From positions 1 through 43,378 of the IMG/VR virus record IMGVR_UViG_3300003321_000392: DNA of 43,378 nucleotides. One strand, given 5' to 3'. Of the stretch, positions 6,750-15,577 are shown piece by piece. Made by a program: the position numbers and the translations under genes. How positions within the stretch are numbered: the first letter of the stretch is position 1; each line of letters opens with the position of its first letter. The notes under the pieces were generated by a model, which was not told the origin of the DNA, did not search any database, and saw only the letters and a program-made list of their open reading frames with translations. Source of the stretch: a virus.

Positions 6750-8128
6750 GCACGACGACGCTCACGCCCGGATGGTTCTCTCTCCGATATCACCGCGATC
6801 AAAATCGCTACTGGCGCAGCTCGACGCGATTCAAGGCCGTCGTCGCCGGGCGTCGGAGCGGCAAGACCGAGCTCGCGCGGCGCAAGGTCATTCGGTGGCT
6901 GCCGGTTCGCAAGCCGTGGCCCGACCCGCTCTACTTCTACGCTCTGCCGACGTTCACGCAGGCGGCGCGCGTCGCGTGGCCTCGACTCAAGATGCTGGTC
7001 CCGAAGGACTGGCTCGCGCCTAACGGAATCAAGGAGTCCGAGCTGAGCATCACGACGCGATTTGGCAGCAAGCTCTACGTGCTGGGCATGGACAAGCCCG
7101 AGCGCGCGGAAGGCGTCGGCTGGGACGGTGGCATCGTCGATGAGTCCAGCGACCAGAAGGCCGGCATGTTCGATCGCACGCTGCGCCCGGCGCTCTCCGA
7201 TCGGCGCGGGTGGTGCGATCGCATCGGCGTACCGAAGCGCACTGGTCCCGGCGCGCAGGAGTTCAAGGAGTTCTGGGAGCGCGGCAAGGAAGGCGATCGC
7301 AAGGACCCGGACATCGAGTCGTTCTGGTGGCCGAGCTGGGACATCTTGCCCGAGGACGAGATCGCGTCCGCGCGACGGCTCCTCGACGAGAAGGACTTCA
7401 ACGAGCAGTACGGCGCGAGCTGGGAGACCGTCGGTGGCAAGGCGTACTACGGCTTCGACTCAGTGCTGAGCGTCAGCGACGAGATCGCGTACAACCCAGA
7501 CCTCGTGCTGCTCATCGGCTGCGACTTTAACGTCGACCCGATGGCGTGGGTCATCTGCCAGTCGAGCGACGGCAAGCTGCGCGTGCTAGACGAGATATAC
7601 GATCACGCAACCAACACCGAGGCGACGCTCATAAAGCTCGCGAAGCGGTACGGCGAGCACAAGAGCGGCTGCATCTTCTTCGGCGACGCGTCCGGTCGCG
7701 CTCGCGACACCTCGGCGAGCCAGAGCGACTACATCCAGATTCGCAACTTCAAGGGTATCACCGACTCGCGCGTGATGTTCCCCGAGTCGAACCCGGCGGT
7801 TCACGACCGAATCGCTAGCGTCAACGCGATGCTGAAGAACGCTGAGGGCGAGCGCCGCTGCAAGATTCACCCTCGATGTCGCAACCTGATTCGCGACTTG
7901 ATGGAGGTCGGATACAAGGAGGGCACCAACGAGATCGACAAGTCGAACATCACCCTGACGCACATCAGCGACGCGCTCGGCTATCTGATTCACTGGATGT
8001 TCCCGCTCATCATCACGCCGTCCAAGGAGCCGATCATAATTCCGGCTGCCGCAGTGGACCCGACGGCCCTGACGGTTTACGATCCTAGTAGGACAGAGGC
8101 TTCTGGTTTCACCGTGAGAGAGGTCTGA
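6746..8128 (+). CDS. terL: Terminase large subunit
   Basis: The 460-residue packaging motor has an N-terminal ATPase with Walker A AGRRSGKT near residues 34-41 and Walker B GGIVDES near 128-134. The C-terminal RNase H-like nuclease begins at IGCDFNVDPMAW near residues 256-267, with a further acidic site in FFGDASGRA near 312-320. It cuts concatemeric DNA and drives it into the prohead. No small terminase subunit was recognised immediately upstream. The next gene is a short helical protein, then the portal. Confidence 0.93.
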   Translation: MSTTTLTPGWFSLRYHRDQNRYWRSSTRFKAVVAGRRSGKTELARRKVIRWLPVRKPWPDPLYFYALPTFTQAARVAWPRLKMLVPKDWLAPNGIKESELSITTRFGSKLYVLGMDKPERAEGVGWDGGIVDESSDQKAGMFDRTLRPALSDRRGWCDRIGVPKRTGPGAQEFKEFWERGKEGDRKDPDIESFWWPSWDILPEDEIASARRLLDEKDFNEQYGASWETVGGKAYYGFDSVLSVSDEIAYNPDLVLLIGCDFNVDPMAWVICQSSDGKLRVLDEIYDHATNTEATLIKLAKRYGEHKSGCIFFGDASGRARDTSASQSDYIQIRNFKGITDSRVMFPESNPAVHDRIASVNAMLKNAEGERRCKIHPRCRNLIRDLMEVGYKEGTNEIDKSNITLTHISDALGYLIHWMFPLIITPSKEPIIIPAAAVDPTALTVYDPSRTEASGFTVREV

Positions 8129-8132
8129 ACAT

Positions 8133-8471
8133 ATGTACACCATGATACTACTGGCGTCGATCGGACAGCTCGACTCGAGTTCGGCTGCGTACTTCAGCAT
8201 GAGCAACGGCTACAAACAAGAGCAGCTCCAGCAGATGCCGCGTGACGAGAAGCTCAAGCGAATCGTCGCGATGTACAATGCGAACTTGAAGCGCCCGGCG
8301 GTCGACGCCGCGTATCACTCGGCTCACGACCGACTGGATAAGAAGCGCCAGGCCGAGTGCGACGCTGCGATCAAGGCCGCGCGAGCGGAGATCGAGAAGC
8401 TTGGACTGACGCCGAGTAAACTGGCGTGGCGCCAGATCGAGGCGGACATCATGCGAGAATATTCTCGGTGA
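8133..8471 (+). CDS. Small helical protein between terminase and portal
   Basis: The 112-residue protein starts at ATG 8133 or ATG 8142, with weak GAGG 5' of it. Residues 2-20 are hydrophobic (MILLASIGQL). The rest is charged and helical (residues 30-112), with the repeated pattern RDEKLKRIV and RLDKKRQAECDAAIKAARAEIEKL. Location between TerL and portal could suit a head accessory protein, but no family is recognised. Confidence 0.5.
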   Translation: MYTMILLASIGQLDSSSAAYFSMSNGYKQEQLQQMPRDEKLKRIVAMYNANLKRPAVDAAYHSAHDRLDKKRQAECDAAIKAARAEIEKLGLTPSKLAWRQIEADIMREYSR

Positions 8472-8480
8472 CGCCGAGAG

Positions 8481-8486
8481 TATAAT
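8481..8486 (+). promoter_or_regulatory. Late-type -10 element for the portal gene
   Basis: TATAAT in GAGAGTATAATATG lies 10 bp after the preceding stop and 7 bp before ATG 8494. The predicted transcript would begin at the start codon. No Shine-Dalgarno sequence precedes the portal start, and no -35 hexamer is recognisable. Confidence 0.6.
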
Positions 8487-8493
8487 ATGTCCC

Positions 8494-10431
8494 ATGACCC
8501 GCGTGTCTCCAGGCGTCATCAACGCCCCGCTGGCGATCGACCAAGAAGAGCGCCAAGTCGAGTCTACTCGCGCCCTGGCGCCGATCAACGGCGCCAACGT
8601 CATCGGCGCCGACGGCTCTCGTACGCCGCCTCAAGTCTTGACGATGGCCTCGCCGCTCGACGGCGAGCTGCCTCGACCGTCGACTCTGGGCAACGACTAT
8701 TATCGCAAGGCGCGCAACGAGATACGGAACGACCCGACGATTCGCATGATGCGCGAGTTGTCGATCGCCCCGCTGCTGATGGCCGAGTGGGAGTACGAGG
8801 CCGATCCGTACGCCCCGGAGGGCGCGAAGGAACTCGTCGAGTCGATCATGTCAGACATGCGACTTCGACTGCTGCGGACCAGCCTGCTCGGCATGTGCGA
8901 CTACGGGTGGCAGCCGTACGAGATCATCGCCGACGCGCGCCGAGACGGCATGAACGGACTGCGCCTCAAACCGCTCTTGCAGGACTTGACCGTCATCCTC
9001 GTGGACGCAGCGGACGGTTCGTTCTTCGGTCTGCGACAGATTCCGATGTTCGGTCTCCGCATCGGGTGGATTTATTTGCTGCATCGCGATCGCGAGTGCT
9101 TCGTCGTCAGCCAAGACGTTGAAGGAACAAACTGGTACGGCTACCCGACGCTCCGCTCGCTCGAGCGTACGTACGACGAGTCAGAGTTCGTGAACCGCGC
9201 CGCGCGAAAGTACGGCGCGAAGATCGCCGGCACGCACTGGGTCATCTACTATCCGCTGGGCTCGAGTACGTACAACGGCGTCGTGACGGACAACGGCGAG
9301 ATCGCCAAGAAGCTGCTCTCTATGGCCGAGGCCGTCGGCGGAATTATCGTCCCGCGGTCGGTCGTCCAGGCGACGGACGCGCTCAACGCGGCGGCCGCCG
9401 AGAAAGAATCGACGCAGTGGAAGATCGAGCTGCTGTCAGACGCCGGCAAGGGTCTCACCGGGTTCGAGGAGCGGCTCAAGTATCTCGACGTCCTCAAGGT
9501 GCGTGGGTTCGGCTTTCCCGAGCGATCGGTGCTCGAGGGCCAGTTCGGGACGAAGGCCGAGGCCGGCGAGCACGCCGATCAGGCCGTGTCGTCGCTCGAA
9601 GTCAAGCACGCGCTACTCGTCCAGCAGTACAACGATAAGCTCGTGGACGGGTGCATCCTGCCGTGGAACTTCGGTGAGGATGCGCGAGGCTGCGTGCGCA
9701 TCAAGCCAAGCCCGCTGCAAGACGAGAAGATATCGTTCTTCCAGAGCCTATACGAGCAGCTCCTGACGAACCCGCAGATGTTCGCGGCTGAGCTGAGTTC
9801 TCTGGACCTACACCAACTCCGCGAGCGCCTCGGGCTACCGGAGGCGCAGCAGGTCGGGATGTACGACCCGTCGCAGATGATGTGGGACCCGTACGCGGAC
9901 CCCATGACGAACTGGACGCCGTCCGCGATGGAGCAGGTTCAGCAGGACACGCAGCGATCGTTCGGCGGGTTCTCGCTCCGAGACGACGTCGATCGCGCCG
10001 CGAAGAAGGCCGAGAAGCCGACGAAGGCGCAGCGCCAATCCGGCAACTATCGCAAGGGTCACATCGATATTCTCGGCCTGCCGATCAGCATCGAGAACGC
10101 GCGCGGCAGCAAGCGTCACAAGGACTGGGCGCGACTGCCAGACCACTACGGGTACATCCGCGGGACGCTCGGGAACGACGACGGTCAAGTGGACGTGTTC
10201 GTCGGCAAGCACCCGGAGATCGAGCTCGCGTTCGTCGCCAACATGAAGAAGCCGACAGGCGGCTTCGACGAGCACAAAGTCTTGCTGGGCTTCAAGTCGC
10301 GCAAGAAGGCGCGCAAGTGTCTCGAGCGCGCGTACGACGGCGCGCATCACTTGATCGGCTCGATGACGCAGATGACCATTCCACAATTAAAGGATTGGCT
10401 CGACGCCGGCAAGCGAACGAGGCCAGTATGA
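8494..10431 (+). CDS. Portal protein (DUF935/Mu gp29-like) fused to an inorganic-pyrophosphatase-like domain
   Basis: Residues 1 to about 480 form a portal of the DUF935 type, with PTIRMMRELSIAPLL, CDYGWQPYEI and an Ala/Glu-rich helical tail. The portal is the dodecameric ring for DNA entry. From about residue 517 to 645 a second domain appears, with GNYRKGHIDILGLPISIEN, HYGYIRGTLG and GQVDVFVGKHPE followed by FDEHKVLLGF. This matches the InPase domain (PF18823) of phage polyvalent proteins. Fusion to a portal is unusual. The frame is continuous with no stop or frameshift between the parts. The start is set by the TATAAT box 7 bp upstream. Confidence 0.85.
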   Translation: MTRVSPGVINAPLAIDQEERQVESTRALAPINGANVIGADGSRTPPQVLTMASPLDGELPRPSTLGNDYYRKARNEIRNDPTIRMMRELSIAPLLMAEWEYEADPYAPEGAKELVESIMSDMRLRLLRTSLLGMCDYGWQPYEIIADARRDGMNGLRLKPLLQDLTVILVDAADGSFFGLRQIPMFGLRIGWIYLLHRDRECFVVSQDVEGTNWYGYPTLRSLERTYDESEFVNRAARKYGAKIAGTHWVIYYPLGSSTYNGVVTDNGEIAKKLLSMAEAVGGIIVPRSVVQATDALNAAAAEKESTQWKIELLSDAGKGLTGFEERLKYLDVLKVRGFGFPERSVLEGQFGTKAEAGEHADQAVSSLEVKHALLVQQYNDKLVDGCILPWNFGEDARGCVRIKPSPLQDEKISFFQSLYEQLLTNPQMFAAELSSLDLHQLRERLGLPEAQQVGMYDPSQMMWDPYADPMTNWTPSAMEQVQQDTQRSFGGFSLRDDVDRAAKKAEKPTKAQRQSGNYRKGHIDILGLPISIENARGSKRHKDWARLPDHYGYIRGTLGNDDGQVDVFVGKHPEIELAFVANMKKPTGGFDEHKVLLGFKSRKKARKCLERAYDGAHHLIGSMTQMTIPQLKDWLDAGKRTRPV

Positions 10432-10946
10432 CCGCGACCTATAGCACGAATCAAGACCTCTACTTGGTGTTCGGGCAGTCGAACATTAAGAAGTGGGCGG
10501 ACGTGGACAACGATCGAGTCTACGGCAACATCGAGGCTCGCCTCGACTGGGCGCGAGCGCAGGCATACGACGAGATCAACTCGAAGCTCGCCGAATCGCT
10601 CTATCAGTTCCCGCTCAAGGGCCCCGACTATCCACTGATCATCGTGCGAATGGAAGCGTCGCTGGCCGGCGTGCTGCTCTACGAGTCGCGCGGCGTGACG
10701 GACGTCGACGCGCAGGGCCGCGCGCAGCACGCGCTCCAGTGGCATCGAACGTTCGTAGAGCGATGCATTCGAGACATATTCGCTCGTCGGCTGGTCTTGC
10801 AGGGCGCCACGCTGCGAGACGACGCGACGGACCCGACGCTACAGAACGTCACGGCTCAGTTCGTACCGCTGAGTGACCCGAGTCTCGACCGCAACGCCGG
10901 GTTGCCGGTCATGGAAGACGACCTCATCGAGATACGAGTACAATGA
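10428..10946 (+). CDS. Mu gp36-like head-tail connector (DUF1320)
   Basis: ATG 10428 overlaps the portal stop (ATGA), giving 172 residues. The N-terminus (YSTNQDLYLVFGQSNIKKWADVDND) and the helical core with RLDWARAQAYDEINSKL match the DUF1320/gp36 family of Mu-like phages. These are thought to be head-completion or connector proteins. It lies between portal and MuF genes, as expected. Confidence 0.7.
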   Translation: MTATYSTNQDLYLVFGQSNIKKWADVDNDRVYGNIEARLDWARAQAYDEINSKLAESLYQFPLKGPDYPLIIVRMEASLAGVLLYESRGVTDVDAQGRAQHALQWHRTFVERCIRDIFARRLVLQGATLRDDATDPTLQNVTAQFVPLSDPSLDRNAGLPVMEDDLIEIRVQ

Positions 10947-11242
10947 TCATCGACGTAAGCGTCCCGCACAACCTAGGCATCAACGCTGCGCGCGATCGGC
11001 TCAAGAAGTCGGAGGGCAACAAGCTCCCCGATGGCGTGACGATGTTGCGCGAGGCGTGGGACGACGTCAAGCACCAGGGCGATCTCGACGTGAAGGTCGC
11101 CGGGCACGACGTACACGTCACGGTCGCCGTCGCGTCCAGCACGGTTCGGTTCACCACCAGCGAGCTGCCTTGGTACTTCGCGCCGTTCGCGTGGGCCGCG
11201 AAGCAGAAGATCAAGCAGCAACTCCAAGAGGTCCTGCGATGA
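10943..11242 (+). CDS. Small alpha/beta protein, unknown
   Basis: A 99-residue protein translated from an ATGA overlap. It begins MIIDVSVPHNLGINAARDRL, contains a two-strand section (DLDVKVAGHDVHVTVAVASSTV cut by turns) and ends in a long helix (AAKQKIKQQLQEVL). The plan is reminiscent of the small polyhydroxyalkanoic-acid-system family PF09650, but similarity is only at the level of pattern. In this location it is probably a head accessory protein. Confidence 0.5.
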   Translation: MIIDVSVPHNLGINAARDRLKKSEGNKLPDGVTMLREAWDDVKHQGDLDVKVAGHDVHVTVAVASSTVRFTTSELPWYFAPFAWAAKQKIKQQLQEVLR

Positions 11243-11616
11243 AGAAGAAAAAGCGAAAGAAGATCGATGCCCTGATGTGCATGGCGCTCGACGCCCACGT
11301 CGATCAGTTCGCCGCGATGGCGTTCGACGAGTCGAAGCACCCGCGCGGCGAGAAGGGCTCTCACGAAGGCGGTAAGTTCGTCTCGCAGCCGCACAGCAAT
11401 TATGAGCCGCAAGAAGGTCATCGAGTCAAAGTTAAGTCCAACATGATTGGTGGCGGCAAAGTCGGCGTTGCTGGCGCATCAACTGGTAGTCGCGGATTCA
11501 TTCAAGTCATGGGCGTCAATTCTGGCAAGCATCTCGGCTATTATCACGCTAGTGACTTGTTATATCACAAAGATGACTTGCCGCTCAAGGCGCACATGCA
11601 CGATCAACGCAGATGA
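11239..11616 (+). CDS. Basic small protein with HPRGEKGSHEGGKF motif
   Basis: ATG 11239 is in an ATGA overlap and gives 125 residues. A poly-basic start (MKKKKRKK) is followed by DESKHPRGEKGSHEGGKFVS, the short motif seen in many phage head and MuF-region proteins. The C-terminal 70 residues (VKVKSNMIGGGKVGVAG and YYHASDLLYHKD) resemble a small beta barrel. DNA of roughly 11390-11600 is clearly poorer in GC than its surroundings, which suggests a recently exchanged 3' segment. The function is unknown. Confidence 0.5.
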   Translation: MKKKKRKKIDALMCMALDAHVDQFAAMAFDESKHPRGEKGSHEGGKFVSQPHSNYEPQEGHRVKVKSNMIGGGKVGVAGASTGSRGFIQVMGVNSGKHLGYYHASDLLYHKDDLPLKAHMHDQRR

Positions 11617-12455
11617 CCTTCATCGCTCAAGCAGCTCGAGCCGACGACGACCTCGACCGAGTCCAGTCGGCCGGGCTCGGGGCGTCGCAGTCGTGCCTCG
11701 CGCGGCTGCGCTCCGGCGTAATTCGATCGTGGCGCACCGGGCATCGCTTCTCCGCGATGAACGAGCTGCTCAATCATCTCGGCCCGACGATGTCGCGGAC
11801 GCTCGCCGTCGCGAACCTCATGGGCCAGCGCCGGACGATGCTCAACGCTCCGCGCGAGCTCGCGTTCGATCGGTTCTCCGAGGTCATGAGACAGCTTCGC
11901 GCTGCCGGGCTCGGCGAGGACCTCACGCGACTACAGCGAGGCTACGCCAAGCGGGTCTACGACTCGCTGCGAGACCTCGGGTCGAACATCGACGCCACGA
12001 CGCGCGCGGCCATCAGCAGCTTGATAGCCGACGGCGAGCCGCCGGGGCGCGCGATCAAGACGTTGAAGCTCGTGCTGGACAAGCTCGGCGTCGGAGAGAT
12101 CGGGCAGTCGCGCCTCGAGACGATCTATCGCACTGAGGCGGCGATCGCGTACCAGACGGGACGTTGGGCGAAACTCCAGGAGCGATGGGACGATCTCTGG
12201 GGTTTTCGCTACGTTCAGATTCATCGTTCTACGCGACGCGACGAACACGTGCCGCTCGACGGTACGACGCTGCCGAAGGACTCGCCGTTCTGGCAGCGCT
12301 ACTGGCCGCCGAACGGGTGGAACTGCGGGTGCCAAGCCGTCGAGATATATAAGACGCCCGGCGTCAAGCCGCGAATCGTACAGCCCGGCAAGATCGACGG
12401 ACGAGTGCCGCGACCCGACGAGGGATTCGACAAAAAATTCTTCGGCGCCGACTGA
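11613..12455 (+). CDS. MuF-like minor head protein
   Basis: The 280-residue product has a helical N-terminus and a C-terminal MuF domain (PF04233). The signature is seen in ETIYRTEAAIAYQTGR, then RDEHVPLDGTTLPKDSPFW and PPNGWNCGCQ near residues 210-245. MuF proteins are packaged minor capsid proteins needed for head morphogenesis, and some carry toxins, though none is fused here. It overlaps the previous gene by ATGA and is followed by a late-type promoter. Confidence 0.88.
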   Translation: MTFIAQAARADDDLDRVQSAGLGASQSCLARLRSGVIRSWRTGHRFSAMNELLNHLGPTMSRTLAVANLMGQRRTMLNAPRELAFDRFSEVMRQLRAAGLGEDLTRLQRGYAKRVYDSLRDLGSNIDATTRAAISSLIADGEPPGRAIKTLKLVLDKLGVGEIGQSRLETIYRTEAAIAYQTGRWAKLQERWDDLWGFRYVQIHRSTRRDEHVPLDGTTLPKDSPFWQRYWPPNGWNCGCQAVEIYKTPGVKPRIVQPGKIDGRVPRPDEGFDKKFFGAD

Positions 12456-12456
12456 G

Positions 12457-12462
12457 TATAAT
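12457..12462 (+). promoter_or_regulatory. Late-type -10 element for the protease/scaffold gene
   Basis: TATAAT in CTGAGTATAATATCC starts 2 bp after the MuF stop and ends 9 bp before ATG 12472. There is no Shine-Dalgarno sequence or recognisable -35 box. Placement matches the other leaderless late starts. Confidence 0.6.
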
Positions 12463-12471
12463 ATCCGCATC

Positions 12472-13980
12472 ATGGGAACGGCGCTCCAGAACCTGAGCTC
12501 GATCATCTCGCTCTCCAACGTCGACAGTGACGTCATCGAGACCGACAACGATCGCGTCTTCATCAAGGAAGTCGTCCACGTCGGCACGTTCCACAAGGAC
12601 GATCAGCGCATTCCGATCACCGAGCAGCACCTCAAGCACTGGTGCAAGACGTTCGCTGAGATGGCTCGCGAGGGAATCGAGGTTCCCGTCCCGCTGGAGC
12701 ACACGCGCGACCCCGAGAAGCGGCGCGGCAAGGTGCTCTCGCTGACGATGTCCAAGAACTCGCGAGGTCTGCCGGCCATGTACGCCAAGATCGCGTTCAG
12801 CGACGCGAAGCAGGCCAAGCAGCTTCGCAACAGCGGCGTCTCGATCTTCGTCCCCAAGGAAGTGAAGACCGGGAGCGGCAACACGTACAAAATTCCGATC
12901 GAGCACATCGCCATCACCGACTACCCGGTGGTCGCTGGTCTCGAGCCGTTCAAGCCGATCGCGCTGAGCTTCACGCCGGCCGACGATAAGGGCGACGACA
13001 AGAAAGATACCAAGCCGGACGGCGACGCCAAGAACGACGGCAATCCGTCCAGCAATCCGCCGAACAAGTCCGGTGACCCGGTGCGCATGATCGCGAACAT
13101 GCTCGGCGTCGACCCGTCGATCACGGACCCAGCTCAGCTCTCCGCGGCCTGCCAGCAAGTCATTCAGACTCTGATGGCTCGCGGCGGGATGCAGCCTCCG
13201 GCCAATCAGCCGCAGCGCCCGATGACTCCGCAGGCGCCCGCGCCGGGTGTGCAGCCGATGATGCCGATGATGCCCGGTGGACAGCCGCAGGCTGTCGCCG
13301 GTCACCAGCAAGCGCAGCAGGCGTCGCGACCAGTCGGCAACGCGTCGGGTCGGCCGCTCATCGCGGCCTCTCGCATCGCGTTCTCACTAGACGACCTACC
13401 CACCGAGGTTCTCATGGCCCTCTCGAAGAAACAGATGAAGAAGATCAAGAAGGCCATCAAGAAGGGGAAGGTCAGCGTCACCGGCCCGACGAAGACGAAC
13501 GACAAGTCGCACTTCGGCTCAACCGAGGACTGCGGCGACGACACCTACTGCGACGAGGGCAACGATGCTTTCGACAACGGCGAAGAGAACGAAGAGGAGA
13601 ACGAAGACATGTTCAGCGGCAAGGGTCGCGGGACTGGCCTCGCGCTGTCGGGCAGCGTGCTCGACGTCGTCAAGAACGGCCGCCAGGTCATCATCGATCA
13701 ACTCTTCAACGCCGGCAACATCACGGCGCACGTCAAGAAGGGGATGGAAGAGCGCTTCATCGCGGCTCCGACCGTCGCCTTCAGCGCACAGTACGACGAC
13801 GGGTTCAACGCCTTCGTCAAGCTGATGCAGGAGAACGGTCGCGTGCTGCCCAAGGGCAAGTCGGGACCGCAGGTCGCCGGCGCCGTGGCGCTGAGTCACG
13901 CCGAAGGTAGCGGCGGCTCGGAGAGCAATCCGCTCGTCGCCGACGCCGAGCGCCGCGCGAAGGGCGAGAGTAACTTCTAA
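12472..13980 (+). CDS. Mu I-like prohead protease fused to scaffold
   Basis: Residues 30-165 form the protease. The sequence VPVPLEHTRDPEKRRGKV near residues 65-82 provides the candidate catalytic His, and NSGVSIFVPKEV near 120-131 the candidate Ser, as in Mu I-type phage serine proteases. The following 170 residues are Asp/Lys- and then Pro/Gln/Met-rich and unstructured. A basic KKQMKKIKKAIKKGK patch and an acidic EENEEENED stretch come next. The C-terminal 120 residues are a probable scaffold domain. It should template the prohead and be cleaved during maturation. It sits directly before decoration and capsid genes. Confidence 0.8.
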   Translation: MGTALQNLSSIISLSNVDSDVIETDNDRVFIKEVVHVGTFHKDDQRIPITEQHLKHWCKTFAEMAREGIEVPVPLEHTRDPEKRRGKVLSLTMSKNSRGLPAMYAKIAFSDAKQAKQLRNSGVSIFVPKEVKTGSGNTYKIPIEHIAITDYPVVAGLEPFKPIALSFTPADDKGDDKKDTKPDGDAKNDGNPSSNPPNKSGDPVRMIANMLGVDPSITDPAQLSAACQQVIQTLMARGGMQPPANQPQRPMTPQAPAPGVQPMMPMMPGGQPQAVAGHQQAQQASRPVGNASGRPLIAASRIAFSLDDLPTEVLMALSKKQMKKIKKAIKKGKVSVTGPTKTNDKSHFGSTEDCGDDTYCDEGNDAFDNGEENEEENEDMFSGKGRGTGLALSGSVLDVVKNGRQVIIDQLFNAGNITAHVKKGMEERFIAAPTVAFSAQYDDGFNAFVKLMQENGRVLPKGKSGPQVAGAVALSHAEGSGGSESNPLVADAERRAKGESNF

Positions 13981-13998
13981 GAAAGGACCAGAACGACA

Positions 13999-14445
13999 AT
14001 GGCACGCTCGATCACCAAGACCCGCGGCGCCGCGACGTACTTGGGCGACATTCTTCGCTCCGAGTTCGATCGCAAGTATAATATGGTCAGCGCGAAGATC
14101 AAGAATCCTTCGTCGAGCGTTGACCTGAGCGGGTTCAATCCGCTGGGACAGCCGGTGAAGCTCGTCAGCGACGTGTGGCAGTTCGTGCTGGCCACGGACG
14201 AAGCTAATACCGGTGGGCTGTTCATGGACCAGCGCCTGCTGACCCTCGCGCACGGCGCGACGAGCGACGACTTATTCATGATTCTCGTTCGCGGTCCGGC
14301 CGTGATCGACAAGGACGCGCTGCCCACGACCGACATCGAGGGCACCGCGCTGACGAACGCGACGATCGTGACGGCGCTCGCGGCGCTCAGCCCGAAGATC
14401 ACCACGGTCTCGGCTCTCACGCCGACCAAGACTCAGACGACCTAA
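13999..14445 (+). CDS. Head decoration protein (lambda gpD-like)
   Basis: ATG 13999 has AAGGA about 13 bases upstream. The 148-residue protein lies between protease/scaffold and capsid genes, the usual place of gpD. The block VLATDEANTGGLFMDQ and the later LFMILVRGPAVIDKDAL fit the head-decoration family (PF02924), which has small beta-rich trimers that cement the capsid. The C-terminal Thr-rich tail is low complexity. A TATAAT at 14077 lies inside the gene and is not used as a start. Confidence 0.7.
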   Translation: MARSITKTRGAATYLGDILRSEFDRKYNMVSAKIKNPSSSVDLSGFNPLGQPVKLVSDVWQFVLATDEANTGGLFMDQRLLTLAHGATSDDLFMILVRGPAVIDKDALPTTDIEGTALTNATIVTALAALSPKITTVSALTPTKTQTT

Positions 14446-14487
14446 CCAACGCGAAAACGCAAACGCAGCAACTCGGAGAACCAGGAA

Positions 14488-15555
14488 ATGCTTGACGTCT
14501 TCAAGTCCGACGCGTTCGGGCTCGTGTCGCTCACCACGGCGATCAATAAGCTGCCGTATCAACCGAGCCGGCTCAAGGAAGTCGGGCTGTTCACGGAGAG
14601 CGGCATCACCACGACGTCCGTGGCGATGGAAGAGCGCCAGGGCAAACTGTCGCTCATCCAGACGCAGGCTCGCGGGACCATGCCGCAGGTGCAGGAGACC
14701 GTCGGTCGCGTGACCAAGGTCTTCCCCACGCAGTACCTGCCGCAGGCTGACGAGGTCCTCGCCGACGAAGTTCAGAACATTCGCCAGTTCGGCACCGAGG
14801 ACCAGACGGCCGGCGTCGCGCAGGTCGTCAACGAGAAGCTCCAGCGGATGAAGCAGAACCTCGAGGCCACGATCGAGTGGCACCGCATGGGTGCCATCCT
14901 CGGCAAGACGTACGACGCGGACGGCACGACTGTGCTCTTCGACTGGTTCTCGGAGTTCAACCTGACGCAGTACGAGATCGACATGGACTTCTCGTCCGCG
15001 GCGCTGAACATTCCCGACATCGCGCTGAAAGTCTACCAGCTCGCCGAGGACGTCCTGGGCGCGCAGACCTACAAGCGCATCCGAGCCTTCTGCGGCAACG
15101 CGTTCTTCGCGAACTTGATCTCGCACGCGAGCGTCAAGGACGCGTTCAAGGCGTGGCAGATCGGCGGCGGGTTCAATCAGTCGCAGGTCTTCACGGTGAA
15201 CAGCCCGCAGGCGAAGCGCGAAGGCTTCGAGTTCGGCGGCATCATCTGGGAGAACTACCGCGGCTACATCGGCAGCTCGCCGTTCATGCCAACGAACGAG
15301 TGCCGGTTCATCCTCGAGGGTGTGCCGGACCTGTTCAAGATCAACTACGCGCCGGCGCCGTTCAACGAGACTGTGAACACCGTCGGCAAGCCGATGTACG
15401 CCAAGCAAGAACCCAAGAAGTTCGACCTCGGCATCGACTTGCTGGTCGTAAGCTGCCCGCTCGCGTGGTGCACCCGGCCGAAGACCATCATCAAGGGTCT
15501 TTCCACGGGCAACGTGACTGGTCTCTACGCAATGCCGGCCGGGCCGCTCGCCTAG
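14488..15555 (+). CDS. Major capsid protein (lambda gpE-like)
   Basis: The 355-residue product has the features of the phage capsid E family (PF03864). These include KLPYQPSRLKEVGLF near residues 19-33, the RQGKLSLIQTQARG strand, IEWHRMGAILGKTYDADG at 131-148, and FEFGGIIWENYRG in the P-domain. The C-terminus carries KPMYAKQEPKKFDLGIDL. GGAGAACCAGGAA precedes the ATG, so translation should be strong. It forms the icosahedral shell with the decoration protein. Confidence 0.9.
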   Translation: MLDVFKSDAFGLVSLTTAINKLPYQPSRLKEVGLFTESGITTTSVAMEERQGKLSLIQTQARGTMPQVQETVGRVTKVFPTQYLPQADEVLADEVQNIRQFGTEDQTAGVAQVVNEKLQRMKQNLEATIEWHRMGAILGKTYDADGTTVLFDWFSEFNLTQYEIDMDFSSAALNIPDIALKVYQLAEDVLGAQTYKRIRAFCGNAFFANLISHASVKDAFKAWQIGGGFNQSQVFTVNSPQAKREGFEFGGIIWENYRGYIGSSPFMPTNECRFILEGVPDLFKINYAPAPFNETVNTVGKPMYAKQEPKKFDLGIDLLVVSCPLAWCTRPKTIIKGLSTGNVTGLYAMPAGPLA

Positions 15556-15577
15556 TCGGCGGGAGGTCGGTCGCCGG

